Shown here: piece after piece, positions 17,499 to 25,716 of the stretch | Position numbering within the stretch: position 1 is the first letter of the stretch | Layout of the letters: each line of letters starts with the position of its first letter | Source: a virus | DNA: 40,449 nt | IMG/VR virus record: IMGVR_UViG_3300032285_001185 | Span: 1-40,449 of that record | Direction: 5' to 3' (one strand) | The notes under the pieces: generated by a model | Seen by the model: the letters and a program-made list of their open reading frames with translations, nothing else | What the model was told of the DNA's origin: nothing | Database searches by the model: none | Program-made: the position numbers and the translations under genes

Positions 17499-18004
17499 TG
17501 CAAGAGCTGGTAGACGCCAACACGCACGACAAAGTCGCGTTTAGGGAAAAAATCCTTAACGCGCAAGAACGTATGCTTGGCCTTGTCGCGGAAAACGCGG
17601 CGGAAGACGCGCTGCCGTCCTGCACGTTGACCCACACCTACACGCCGATCCACGAAGAGTACGGCTGCGGCACCTACGCGCGCCAGATGTTCATCCCAAA
17701 AGGGACGCTCATCATTGGTAAAATCCATCGGCACCAGCACCTTAACTTTATCTTGAAAGGCCGTGTGTCGGTCTCGACGGAGTTTGGCCCGCAATTTTTT
17801 GAAGGGGCGTGCATGTTTGTGTCCGAAGTTGGCCTTAAGCGGGCCGTCTACGCCGAAGAGGACACCGTGTGGGTGACGGTCCACATGACCAAATTTACAG
17901 GCGAAGAAAACCTTGCTAAGATGGAAGCCGAACTTATCGCGCCTAGCTATGACGACATGGGCCTGATCGCGTCGGTTGAGGAACTGCAAAGGATCGCACC
18001 ATGA
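17498..18004 (+). CDS. Cupin-domain virion-region protein
   Basis: A 168-residue protein with a single cupin barrel. Motif 1 is visible as KIHRHQHLNFILKGRVSV (H77, H79, H81) and a later His (H129) stands in the usual fourth position, so metal binding is likely. It lies between the fibre and the ejection protein genes and overlaps both neighbours (TGATG at the start, ATGA at the end). A GTG three bases upstream is possible, but GGAGG is correctly spaced only for the ATG at 17498. No partner or substrate can be read from the sequence. Either a structural cupin of the virion or an enzyme acting on host surface sugars is possible. Confidence 0.78.
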   Translation: MQELVDANTHDKVAFREKILNAQERMLGLVAENAAEDALPSCTLTHTYTPIHEEYGCGTYARQMFIPKGTLIIGKIHRHQHLNFILKGRVSVSTEFGPQFFEGACMFVSEVGLKRAVYAEEDTVWVTVHMTKFTGEENLAKMEAELIAPSYDDMGLIASVEELQRIAP

Positions 18005-18753
18005 CTTTCGGTATCGCCGCCATTGCAACGGGTGTTCTAGGCGCAGGCGCAGCCATCTACGGCGCGAACAAAGCCGCTGGCGCGCAGAAGGCGGGCATTG
18101 AAGCCTCGACCGCAGCGCAGCAGAAAATGTTTGATGAGCAGAAAGCTCTCAACGCGCCATTTCGCGAAGGCGGTCTTACGGCGCAGAACCGGCTGCTGAC
18201 GGTTTTGGGTTTAACGCCAACCGCTGGGTCTGGTATCACCGTAGACCCAAATTCGCCCGATTTTGGCAAATACGCTGGCGACTTCGGGATGAAAGATTTT
18301 GAAGCAGACCCTGGTTACGCCTTTCGTTTAAAAGAAGGCATGAAGGGCTTGCAGAACTCGGCGGCTGCGCGGGGGCTGCTGTCGTCCGGTTCGACGCTAA
18401 AAGGCATCACGGACTACGGTCAGAACATGGCAAGCCAAGAATATGGCAACGCCTACAACCGCTACCAGACCAACCGCGCCAACCAGCTCAACCCTTTGAC
18501 TGGTTTGATAAACAGCGGCCAAGGAGCGGTCAACAATTTGACCAACGCCGCCGGAACGATGGGCCAGAACCTTGGGCAGGCTGCTGCGGCCACGGGCGCG
18601 GCAAACGCCGGGTCGTATATAAACACCGGAAATGCGCTGACGAATGCGCTGAGCAGCGGCATGAACTCGTATATGAATTATAACATGCTAGGCAACATGC
18701 GCCAGTCTGCGTATCCAACAAATGTTGGTTCTGCTACCGGCTATGTGAAGTAA
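18001..18753 (+). CDS. DNA ejection protein, P22 gp7-like
   Basis: A 250-residue internal virion protein. It opens with a Gly/Ala-rich hydrophobic segment (FGIAAIATGVLGAGAAIYGA) like those that let ejection proteins enter membranes. A helix then carries FDEQKALNAPFREGGLTAQN, then DPGYAFRLKEGMKGLQNSAA and ARGLLSSGSTLKGITDYGQN. This last pattern is widely found in podophage 'DNA transfer' proteins. The C-terminal 90 residues are rich in Asn, Gly and Ala and probably flexible. It is the first of three ejection-type genes in P22 order (7, 20, 16) and overlaps the cupin gene by four bases. Confidence 0.82.
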   Translation: MTFGIAAIATGVLGAGAAIYGANKAAGAQKAGIEASTAAQQKMFDEQKALNAPFREGGLTAQNRLLTVLGLTPTAGSGITVDPNSPDFGKYAGDFGMKDFEADPGYAFRLKEGMKGLQNSAAARGLLSSGSTLKGITDYGQNMASQEYGNAYNRYQTNRANQLNPLTGLINSGQGAVNNLTNAAGTMGQNLGQAAAATGAANAGSYINTGNALTNALSSGMNSYMNYNMLGNMRQSAYPTNVGSATGYVK

Positions 18754-18764
18754 GGGGCGGGGCC

Positions 18765-20249
18765 ATGGTTGACTACAACATTGCGGTCCCGCAGCAGCAG
18801 CTTTATCAAGCTCCTGACCCCATGCAAAATTTCCTGCGTATGCAGCAAATTCAGATGCACAACGCGCAAATGCAGGAACTTGCGCGTAAACGCAGCGAAG
18901 AAGACGCGTTGCGGGGCATTACGGCGGACCCATCTTCGCCAGAATATATCCAACAGTTGGCGCGGATCAGTCCTGAACTTGGGATGAAGGCGCTTAATAT
19001 GCAGCGCCAGAACACGTTGCTTGACACACAGACGCGGGCAGCGGGCTTGTCCGCAGCTAAGACGGGGCAAGATATTCGCCTTGGCGGCATGGATTTGCTT
19101 AAAAAGCATACCGATCTTTTGCCTGGTGTCATTGGGTCAGATAAACCAGCAGAATCGTGGGCTACTTGGCGCGCTTCCTTGGCTAAAGACGCAGGCGAAG
19201 ACCCTGCCAATGTGCCAACGGTATACCCCGGCGCCGAACGCGCACGCGCCATCATGGACCGCGCTAATGAATTTCTGACGCGCACCGCGCCACAACGCGC
19301 TACAATTGGCGGCGTGGAAACGGAATATTCGCCGGGTACAGGCACAGCACGCGAACTTGCCGTTGTGCCGTTTAATCCTAACGCAGGCGTACCTTCTTAC
19401 CCGATGCGCCCCGCCGCAGCGGCGGACATGGCCCAACGTGGTGCGAAGTACGCGCCTGATCTTGTCGGAGGTGCTGCGCCGGTCAACACTATGGCTCCGG
19501 CTAACGCTGTTGCCGCACCAGTCAACGCTATGGCTACGCCGCCGTCGCCATACGGCGCGCTTGTAGGCGCGTCACAACTTCAGGAACAACAGAAACGTCA
19601 AGAAAGCGAACGTGCATTGGCGCTTGACCTCGCCAAAAAGCGTGGCGAAACGCAAGTTACGCAGCAAGAATCAGCAAAGGTTAAGCTCCCGCAGCTTGAA
19701 GACGCGGCCAACCAAGCACTTAAAAATATTGAAGGTCTTATCGGCAGCGCACAAGTGGACGCGAAAGGCAAAGTCGTTGTGCCAAAAGACGGCTTGCCTC
19801 TGCATCCCGGTTTTGGAAGTTCCACTGGAACAACCTTTAGCAAGCTGTTAACGAGCGAACCCATCGCCGGAACTTCACGCGCAGATTTTGTGGCGCGGTT
19901 TGAACAAATTAAGGGAAGCACGTTCTTGGATGCGTATAACGCGCTCCGCGGCGGCGGCGCTATTGATCAGAAGGAAGGCGAAAAAGCAACGGCTGCGCTT
20001 AACCGCATGAACTTGAAACAAAGCGAAGCAGAATTTATCCGCGCCGCACGCGAATTTGAAGATGTGATTAAGAAAGGTGTAGCCCGCGCGCGTGCCATGG
20101 CGCAAGGTGGCGCTGGCTCAAACATGACATCGGCAGCTACTACCGCGCCGCAAGCCAAACCGGCTGAACGTCAGGTAGTGCGCACAGGTACGCTGAACGG
20201 TCGGCGCGTGGTTCAATACAGCGATGGGGCCACCGAATATGCCGATTGA
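18765..20249 (+). CDS. Internal virion (ejection) protein, gp20-like by position
   Basis: A 494-residue, mainly helical protein. Residues 1-95 are Gln/Met-rich (QQQLYQAPDPMQNFLRMQQI, then QMQELARKRSEE), as in many podophage internal proteins. A flexible Ala/Pro/Val-rich linker (about 205-265) is followed by a charged helical domain with GSTFLDAYNALRGGGAIDQK and EGEKATAALNRMN. From memory this domain occurs near the C-terminus of such proteins. The short C-terminal tail (TGTLNGRRVVQYSDGATEYA) resembles a small beta domain. The function, entry with DNA into the host cell, is inferred from gene order. GGGGCGGGG lies before the ATG. Confidence 0.78.
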   Translation: MVDYNIAVPQQQLYQAPDPMQNFLRMQQIQMHNAQMQELARKRSEEDALRGITADPSSPEYIQQLARISPELGMKALNMQRQNTLLDTQTRAAGLSAAKTGQDIRLGGMDLLKKHTDLLPGVIGSDKPAESWATWRASLAKDAGEDPANVPTVYPGAERARAIMDRANEFLTRTAPQRATIGGVETEYSPGTGTARELAVVPFNPNAGVPSYPMRPAAAADMAQRGAKYAPDLVGGAAPVNTMAPANAVAAPVNAMATPPSPYGALVGASQLQEQQKRQESERALALDLAKKRGETQVTQQESAKVKLPQLEDAANQALKNIEGLIGSAQVDAKGKVVVPKDGLPLHPGFGSSTGTTFSKLLTSEPIAGTSRADFVARFEQIKGSTFLDAYNALRGGGAIDQKEGEKATAALNRMNLKQSEAEFIRAAREFEDVIKKGVARARAMAQGGAGSNMTSAATTAPQAKPAERQVVRTGTLNGRRVVQYSDGATEYAD

Positions 20250-22164
20250 CCTGTCCAAAGTCGAATGGGACACGCCGCCAGCGGCGGGCGCTATTGATGC
20301 GTCTAAAGTTCAGTGGGACGCAGAACCGGCGGCGCGTTCAACCGACGCGGTTCCGCAAGGCCGCACACGCGGCGGCTTTGCGCGTCAGGTTGGTGAAGCG
20401 TTTACCAAGCCTGCCGAAACGCCGGAAGCTCTTCCGTTGGCCTCGCTTGCCAAGGGCGCAGCGCAAGGTGTGCCTTCAGCCATTCTTGGTTTGCCCGGCG
20501 ACGTGCTTAGCTTAGCCGTAGACAACCCAATCAAATCTAGCGATGTGGCAGACTATCTGTTTGGCCCGGCGCAGAATAAAGGCGAAGCAGCAGGCCGTGT
20601 GACGGGCGGTATGTTTGGAGGCTTGCTTGGCCCCGGCGCGGCTTCGGCGCTTGGCCCGGTTAGAGAAGCTGCGGCTGCGGCAAAGTACGGCACGACGGCG
20701 GCGGCGTTGCGCGGCGCGCAGACCGTGCTTGACCCCGTGTCACCGTTGGTTTCTGGCGCGGTTGGTCTCGGCGCGCGGGGCGTAAACTTGCTGGCGCGCG
20801 GTGTAGAAAGGGCGCGTGCGCCCTTTACGCCTACCGCTAACCTGTTGATACCCGCTATGGAAGGGCGGCTTCCTGAAGCGGTTACTGCGCTTCGCAATGC
20901 CAAGGAAGTGCTGCCTGGTTCGCCCGCCACTGCGGCGGAAGTCTTGGTTGGGGAAGGGTTTAAAGGCACGCAGTTTCCGGCGATGCAACAGAATTTGCTT
21001 CGCAAGTACGCGTCTACGGACGCGGAGGCGTTGGCGGCGCAGCAGCGCGCGGCGCAGCAGGGCGCTATTGCGTCCATCGGCGGCACACCCGCAGAACTGG
21101 AAGCCGCGGTTGCAGCCCGCTCCGCAGCCGCTACGGCCTCGTACCGCAAGGCGCTTCAGCCGCTTGTAGAGTCGGACCCAACATTCCAGACGCTTCTGGA
21201 AACGCCAGCCATGCAGAAAGCCATTCCGGCGGCAGCGGAGCGCGCGTCAAATCGTCAGCGAAATTTTCGTATGGGTGAAGACATACCCGCGTATGAAACT
21301 CCGTCGTCTGTTGTTGGCCCAAACGGCGAGCCGCTCATGCGGCAAGTCCCCGCTGAATTTGCGCAATACCCAGGGCAGTCGTTGCAGGATATTAAAATCT
21401 CGCTTGACAGTATGCTGGAGAGCAAGAGCTACGGGCCAGCTGCTAACCCCACGTCGCTCAGCAAGTCACAGCTTGCGGACATCAAAAACGTGCGCGATCA
21501 GTTTGTGTCTTGGATGGAAAGCAAACTTCCCGATTATAAGGGTGCTCGTCAACAGTTTGCTAAAGCCAGCGAAGGGATCAATGTCCGCCAAGTTGGGCAG
21601 CAGCTTGAAAAATCGCTTACCAGCCCACTTAATGAAAACGTTACGCGGGCGGGGCAATTTGCGCAGGCGGTGGAGAATGCGCCGTCTACCATCAAGAAAG
21701 CAACCGGCGATGCCCGGTACAGTACTTTGTCCGACATTTTTGAAACCGGCGACAGCTTGAAAGTCGCGCGCGTTCTTGAAGATTTGTCGCGTACAGCGGA
21801 GTACCAACGGTTGGCAAGGCTGGGGCGTTCAGAAGCGTTGGGCGCCGCTTCGGCTGCGGAATTGCCAAAAGCGCCCAATACGCTCGGGTTGGTTCGAACG
21901 GTTGCGTCGCGTCTTCTTAACGCGCTGGAAGGCAAGATTAACGAAAGCACCGCGCTTGCTATCGCAAAGGCGTCGCTTGATCCTAAACTCATGGCGGCTA
22001 TGCTGGAAAAAGCCGCCGCGCAAGCGAAACGTACAAAAGAAATTAGTGGTAACATACGCGCTAAAGCGCCAACGGATGCACAAGGCAAAGCAGCGCGGAT
22101 AAACGCTTTGCGTCCTCTTGTTGGGCTTGGTGAATCAGATAACGCTAACGCAATGGCCCGGTAA
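20239..22164 (+). CDS. Large ejection protein, gp16-like by position
   Basis: A 641-residue internal protein, close to the 609 of P22 gp16. It starts MPIDLSKVEWDTPP and repeats this motif at once as DASKVQWDAEPA, a tandem tag often seen at the N-terminus of podophage internal proteins. A hydrophobic, Gly/Ala-rich stretch around residues 65-160 could enter membranes. The rest is helical and charged, with QQFAKASEGINVRQVGQQLE typical of such proteins. I chose the ATG at 20239, which overlaps the preceding gene by 11 bases; an ATG at 20224 is also in frame. No lytic transglycosylase motif was seen. Confidence 0.8.
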   Translation: MPIDLSKVEWDTPPAAGAIDASKVQWDAEPAARSTDAVPQGRTRGGFARQVGEAFTKPAETPEALPLASLAKGAAQGVPSAILGLPGDVLSLAVDNPIKSSDVADYLFGPAQNKGEAAGRVTGGMFGGLLGPGAASALGPVREAAAAAKYGTTAAALRGAQTVLDPVSPLVSGAVGLGARGVNLLARGVERARAPFTPTANLLIPAMEGRLPEAVTALRNAKEVLPGSPATAAEVLVGEGFKGTQFPAMQQNLLRKYASTDAEALAAQQRAAQQGAIASIGGTPAELEAAVAARSAAATASYRKALQPLVESDPTFQTLLETPAMQKAIPAAAERASNRQRNFRMGEDIPAYETPSSVVGPNGEPLMRQVPAEFAQYPGQSLQDIKISLDSMLESKSYGPAANPTSLSKSQLADIKNVRDQFVSWMESKLPDYKGARQQFAKASEGINVRQVGQQLEKSLTSPLNENVTRAGQFAQAVENAPSTIKKATGDARYSTLSDIFETGDSLKVARVLEDLSRTAEYQRLARLGRSEALGAASAAELPKAPNTLGLVRTVASRLLNALEGKINESTALAIAKASLDPKLMAAMLEKAAAQAKRTKEISGNIRAKAPTDAQGKAARINALRPLVGLGESDNANAMAR

Positions 22165-22165
22165 C

Positions 22166-22417
22166 ATGGAACCTCAAACGCTCATCAACCTTACCGGCGG
22201 TGTCGCCCTGTCAGTCGTGGGCTGGTTGGCGCGGGAACTGTGGGGCGCTGTCAAGGACTTGCGCGAAGACCTTCACAAGATTGAGGTCGATCTGCCCAAG
22301 ACCTACGTCCCCCGCGTGGACCTTGACTCGCGCATGTCGCACATCGAGGATATGTTTCAGCGCATCTATGATAAACTGGATGAGAAGGCCAACCGCGCCG
22401 ACATCCGCAGGAGCTGA
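22166..22417 (+). CDS. Small membrane protein with coiled coil, lysis cassette
   Basis: An 83-residue protein with one N-terminal membrane helix (LINLTGGVALSVVGWLARELW) followed by a charged helix (AVKDLREDLHKIEVDLPKTY, then SRMSHIEDMFQRIYDKLDEK). This layout is common in phage lysis regions. Position directly before the holin and endolysin suggests a lysis regulator or an inner-membrane spanin-like component. No outer-membrane lipoprotein partner was found, so the spanin idea is weak. I take the ATG at 22166, two bases after the previous stop. Confidence 0.72.
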   Translation: MEPQTLINLTGGVALSVVGWLARELWGAVKDLREDLHKIEVDLPKTYVPRVDLDSRMSHIEDMFQRIYDKLDEKANRADIRRS

Positions 22418-22419
22418 GC

Positions 22420-22812
22420 ATGGCATTCGGCATCGACGACGCCATCGCGGCGGGGCTTAAAGTCCTTGACAAGTTCGTCCCCGATCCGCAGGCAAAGGCC
22501 AAAGCCGAGTCGGAGCTGCGCGCCAGCCTTCAGGCGTGGGACAAGAGCCAGACCGATGTCAACGCGGTTGAGGCGGCGAATCCAAACCTGTTCGTGTCCG
22601 GCTGGCGCCCGTTCATCGGCTGGGTGTGCGGCGCGGCACTTGCCTACCAGTACGCCGCGGCTCCGCTGCTGATGTGGGTAGCCTCCAGCCTGCACATCCC
22701 GCTGACGACGCCGCCCAAGCTCGACGACACGCTGTGGCAGCTGGTTTTTGCCATGCTTGGGCTGGGCGGAATGCGGACGTTCGAGAAGATCAAAGGCGTG
22801 GCGTCCAAATGA
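22420..22812 (+). CDS. Holin (3-TM, GTA-type family)
   Basis: A 130-residue holin-type protein. The pattern PDPQAKAKAESELRASLQAW, NPNLFVSGWRPFIGWVCGAA and the end LGLGGMRTFEKIKGV is that of the 'holin of 3TMs' family first noted in gene transfer agents. Two clear hydrophobic segments are visible (about 58-75 and 78-92) and a third at about 108-120. It would form the inner-membrane hole that lets the endolysin out. AGGAG precedes the ATG, and the stop overlaps the endolysin start by four bases. Confidence 0.9.
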   Translation: MAFGIDDAIAAGLKVLDKFVPDPQAKAKAESELRASLQAWDKSQTDVNAVEAANPNLFVSGWRPFIGWVCGAALAYQYAAAPLLMWVASSLHIPLTTPPKLDDTLWQLVFAMLGLGGMRTFEKIKGVASK

Positions 22813-23327
22813 AAGACAATTTTGACCGCAGCTTGGCGATGATGCTGGCCCATGAAGGCGGCTACAACTGCAACCCGCGTGATCTTGGCGGCATGACCAA
22901 CCTTGGCGTCACCAAGGCGACGTGGGAAGCCTATGTGGACCACGACGTGACGGAGTCCGATATGCGGGCGTTGACGCCCGCCAAGGTCGCGCCGCTGTAC
23001 AAGACGCGCTACTGGGACGCCGTACGCGGCGACGATCTGCCGCCCGGCGTGGACTACGCCATGTTTGACTTCGCCGTGAACTCCGGTCCCGTGCGCGCCA
23101 TCAGGACGTTGCAGTCGTCGCTGGCAATCCCGACAGACGGCATGATCGGCCCGCGCACGCTGAAGGCAGCGAACATGAGCGCGCCGGGCGTCGTCATTGA
23201 CAACCTGTGCCGCGAGCGTGCAGAGTTTTTGGCCCGGCTCGCAACCTACAAGACCTTCGGACGCGGCTGGATACGCCGCGTCAACGAGGTGGAAGTGCAG
23301 GCTAGGGAGCTGGCTGCTCGTCCTTAA
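22809..23327 (+). CDS. Endolysin, GH108-type N-acetylmuramidase with PG-binding domain
   Basis: A 172-residue endolysin. The catalytic motif HEGGYNCNPRDLGGMTNLGV places the predicted catalytic Glu at residue 16. The GVTKATWEAY and YWDAVRGDDLPPGVDYAMFD segments are typical of the glycoside hydrolase 108 family. The second half (GPVRAIRTLQSSLAIPTDGM, IGPRTL) is the usual peptidoglycan-binding domain 3 of these enzymes. No signal peptide or SAR segment is present, so it depends on the holin. Its 3' end runs 26 bases into the convergent leftward gene at 23302-23505. Confidence 0.93.
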   Translation: MKDNFDRSLAMMLAHEGGYNCNPRDLGGMTNLGVTKATWEAYVDHDVTESDMRALTPAKVAPLYKTRYWDAVRGDDLPPGVDYAMFDFAVNSGPVRAIRTLQSSLAIPTDGMIGPRTLKAANMSAPGVVIDNLCRERAEFLARLATYKTFGRGWIRRVNEVEVQARELAARP

Positions 23328-23505
23328 GGTTAGCCATCAGCGCGTCACGCTCGCGTGTGGCGCGCAACGCTGTAAACCGCTGGTGCAGCCGCACGACCAC
23401 GGTCGCCCGGCGCATACCTTCCATCTCGTCATGCAACAGCCCCTCCACCGCGCTTTCGGACAGTTCGGGCAGCTTCTTGTTCAGCTCGCGCCAGTTCATC
23501 GTCAT
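23302..23505 (-). CDS. 67-residue helical protein at the end of the leftward nuclease-helicase block
   Basis: A short charged helical protein (MTMNWRELNKKLPELSESAV ... ATVVVRLHQRFTALRATRER). It starts inside the stop of the helicase gene (ATGA overlap) with AGGAG eight bases upstream, so it is clearly coupled. The pattern 'NWRELNKKLPELSE..V..LL..E' is, from memory, frequent in small phage proteins next to SNF2-type helicases, with no known role. It may be a helicase cofactor. Its tail overlaps the convergent endolysin gene by 26 bases. Confidence 0.78.
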   Translation of the reverse strand: MTMNWRELNKKLPELSESAVEGLLHDEMEGMRRATVVVRLHQRFTALRATRERDALMANLKDEQPAP

Positions 23506-24848
23506 GCTTTCAACTCCTCAAGGGCAATGTCCGAGATCGCGCGCTTGTCGCGCAACGCAGACCAAATCCGTTCGTCGATAGTCTTATTACAAATCAACAG
23601 GTAACACCATACCGGCTGCGTCTGCCCGCCCCGGTGCAGCCGCCCGACCGTCTGCTCGTAAAGTTCCAGCGACCACGGCAGCGACACGAACACGATCTTG
23701 TTACCGCCATGTTGCAGATTGAGGCCATGGCCCGCCGACTTGGGGTGAATCAGCAGCAGCTCGATCTGGTTCGCGTTCCAGCGTTCGATGGTGTTGGGAT
23801 CGTCAATCGTCTGGGCGTGCGGGAACCGGCGGCGCAGTTCGGCCAGCTCCTCTTTGTAATTGTACACGACGATGGTGTTGGCCCGCTGGTTCTCGTCCAA
23901 CAGTTCGGCCAGCCGGTCAAACTTGTGGCCGCTAATCCAGATCGCGCGTTTGTCCACGTCGAACTTGCCCGGCCTGTCGCTGGCGGTTGACGTGCTGTGG
24001 TAGACGAACCCAGACGCCATCTGCTGAAGCTTGCTCGTCACGGCGGCGGCGTTGGCCGCGATGACCTGATCCGATCCCAGCTCCAGCATCAGATCGCGCT
24101 TCATAATGTTGTAGGGTTTGATGTCGGCCATGTCGCACGCCAGCTCGACCGTATGCAGCGGCGGCAGCTTGTCGGCGTACACGCCAGGCTCCAGCACAAA
24201 CGTGGCGGGCTTGATCGTCGCCATGATTTGCTCCAGCGATCCCTTGCGGGGCGACCACTCGCCAAAATCGCGGTTGATGCAGACGAAGTACCGTTGCAGG
24301 AACGCGCCCTTGGACCGGCCCAGCAGCGACTGGTCCACGATCTTGCATTGCCCGAACACGTCTTCCAGACCGTTGGACGTGAACGAGCCGGTCAAGCCCC
24401 AGCGGTAGCGCACGCCCTTCAAGAGCTTCTCCAACGCCTTAAACCGTTTGCCGCTGGGGTTCTTGACGCGCGTCAGCTCGTCGAACACCACGCCGTCGAA
24501 GCGGCGCATGTCAGCGTCCGTCAGTGTCTGGATGTTGTCGTAGTTCATGACAACCACGTTGGCGTCGGACGCCAGCGCAGCCGCCCGCTGCGCCGGTGTG
24601 CCGACCGCCAGCGCCATCGTCAGACCCGCCGCCCACTTGGGCCGCTCAACCGGCCACACGTCGGTGCAGACCCGCTTGGGCGCAAGGATGAGCCAGCGCC
24701 GGGCATAGCCGTCCAGCACCGCCGCCGCCAGCGCCGTGAGCGTGATGGCTGTCTTGCCCGCGCCGACCGGCGCGAGGATCATGGCGGTGTCATGCTCGAA
24801 CAGAAAGTCTGCGGCGTCGTCCTGGTACGGTCTAAGGCGCAACGTCAA
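23502..24848 (-). CDS. SNF2/DEAH-type helicase
   Basis: A 448-residue superfamily 2 ATPase. Motif I is APVGAGKTAIT (K32), motif II is VVFDELTRVKNP with DELT instead of DEAH (D123, E124), motif III is GLTGS, and motif VI is QTVGRLHRGGQT near residue 400. Such phage SNF2-like proteins remodel or translocate on DNA and often sit beside VRR-NUC nucleases, as here. The start is a TTG at 24848 with TAGGAG seven bases upstream, 17 bases inside the methyltransferase gene. A role in replication, recombination or repair is inferred; it could also act against host DNA. Confidence 0.9.
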   Translation of the reverse strand: MTLRLRPYQDDAADFLFEHDTAMILAPVGAGKTAITLTALAAAVLDGYARRWLILAPKRVCTDVWPVERPKWAAGLTMALAVGTPAQRAAALASDANVVVMNYDNIQTLTDADMRRFDGVVFDELTRVKNPSGKRFKALEKLLKGVRYRWGLTGSFTSNGLEDVFGQCKIVDQSLLGRSKGAFLQRYFVCINRDFGEWSPRKGSLEQIMATIKPATFVLEPGVYADKLPPLHTVELACDMADIKPYNIMKRDLMLELGSDQVIAANAAAVTSKLQQMASGFVYHSTSTASDRPGKFDVDKRAIWISGHKFDRLAELLDENQRANTIVVYNYKEELAELRRRFPHAQTIDDPNTIERWNANQIELLLIHPKSAGHGLNLQHGGNKIVFVSLPWSLELYEQTVGRLHRGGQTQPVWCYLLICNKTIDERIWSALRDKRAISDIALEELKA

Positions 24849-25716
24849 GGTACGCTCCTATGATTTCTGCCGCGACTTGCGGGACGATGGCATTGCCGTA
24901 GGCGCGCAGCTTTCCCACGCGGGCGGGAACCCCATGAGCCAGCAAACGAATGCTGGATTCAACGCGCCGCGCTTTTCCGTCTGCTCCAACGGCCCATCTA
25001 TGGCCGCGCCAGAACCCTGCGCCAACATTGACAACATCACTTGCTTGCCCATCGTCACCCGCCGTTGAATTGCCGGGTCTTCCCAACGCCCCCGGTCCCT
25101 GTCGTCCGACGAACAAGGCGTCGGCCACATCGCTGCCGCTGCGGCCTTCAGCCCCGGCATTGGCCCCCGTTTCGCATCCGGCGGGCGAGGCCCACCCGTC
25201 CCGTCCGACTTGACCGGCGTCGGCCACAAACCATAGGCGGTCTCTTCGATGGGGCGCATCGACGGCACAAGCCGGTACAACAACCGCCCCGCAGGCGTAG
25301 CCGATGCTTTCCAAATCGTCACACACTCCGTCGAGCCAATCCTTGCCAACCGCAGCCGCAACTTGTTCTCCCATGACGACAGGGGGCCGGACGGCACGGA
25401 TGAGACCGAAGAAGACGGGCCAGAGGTGGCGCTCGTCCGCCGTACCCTTTTGCCGACCGGCGGTGCTGAAGGGCTGGCAGGGGGCGCTTCCGGTCCACAA
25501 GGGGCGCTCGTCGGGCCATCCGGCGAGGCGGGCGGCGAGGCTCCAGCCGCCGATACCGGCGAAGAAGTGGCATTGTGTGAAACCGCGCAAGTCCGCAGAA
25601 TCCACGTCGAGAATAGACCGCTCATCAACTTCCCCTTTGGCTATCAAACCTTTGTCTATGAGGTTACGCAGCCACTGGGCGGCGTAAGGTTCCATCTCGT
25701 TGTAATACGCGCTCAC
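24832..25716 (-). CDS. C5-cytosine DNA methyltransferase
   Basis: A 294-residue DNA cytosine methyltransferase. Motif I is HFFAGIGGWSLAARLAG (SAM binding, about 50-66), motif IV is GSAPCQPFSTAG with catalytic Cys 80, and motif VI reads GEQV instead of the common ENV (E117). Motif VIII is HRRDRLWFVADA and motif X is AYGNAIVPQVAAEI. It probably methylates phage DNA to avoid host restriction. I chose the GTG at 25716 because it overlaps the VRR-NUC stop as GTGA, has GGGAG eight bases upstream, and gives the family's usual start SAYYNE; an ATG at 25737 is also open. The region after motif VIII is low complexity and also carries a second long frame (24858-25628). Confidence 0.92.
   Translation of the reverse strand: MSAYYNEMEPYAAQWLRNLIDKGLIAKGEVDERSILDVDSADLRGFTQCHFFAGIGGWSLAARLAGWPDERPLWTGSAPCQPFSTAGRQKGTADERHLWPVFFGLIRAVRPPVVMGEQVAAAVGKDWLDGVCDDLESIGYACGAVVVPACAVDAPHRRDRLWFVADAGQVGRDGWASPAGCETGANAGAEGRSGSDVADALFVGRQGPGALGRPGNSTAGDDGQASDVVNVGAGFWRGHRWAVGADGKARRVESSIRLLAHGVPARVGKLRAYGNAIVPQVAAEIIGAYLDVAP
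24858..25628 (-). other. Long second reading frame nested in the methyltransferase gene (possible overlapping gene)
   Basis: A 256-codon frame on the same strand as the methyltransferase, shifted by one base and wholly inside it. Its product looks protein-like in the second half: ECVTIWKASATPAGRLLYRL, GLWPTPVKSDGTGG, MWPTPCSSD, and the end GALNPAFVCWLMGFPPAWES followed by CAPTAMPSSRKS. From memory, phage proteins with exactly these elements (W K..ATPAGR, WPTP repeats, LNP..V.WLMG.P..W) exist and are deposited as separate hypothetical proteins near cytosine methyltransferases. The first 80 residues are Ser/Pro-rich and look like a shadow of the main frame. Where it would start is unclear. Treat it as a possible dual-coding region. 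Confidence 0.4.

Noticed and set aside
23997-24863. A 288-codon rightward frame antisense to the helicase gene
   Set aside because: The helicase motifs on the other strand are complete; this frame is His/Arg/Gln-rich filler.
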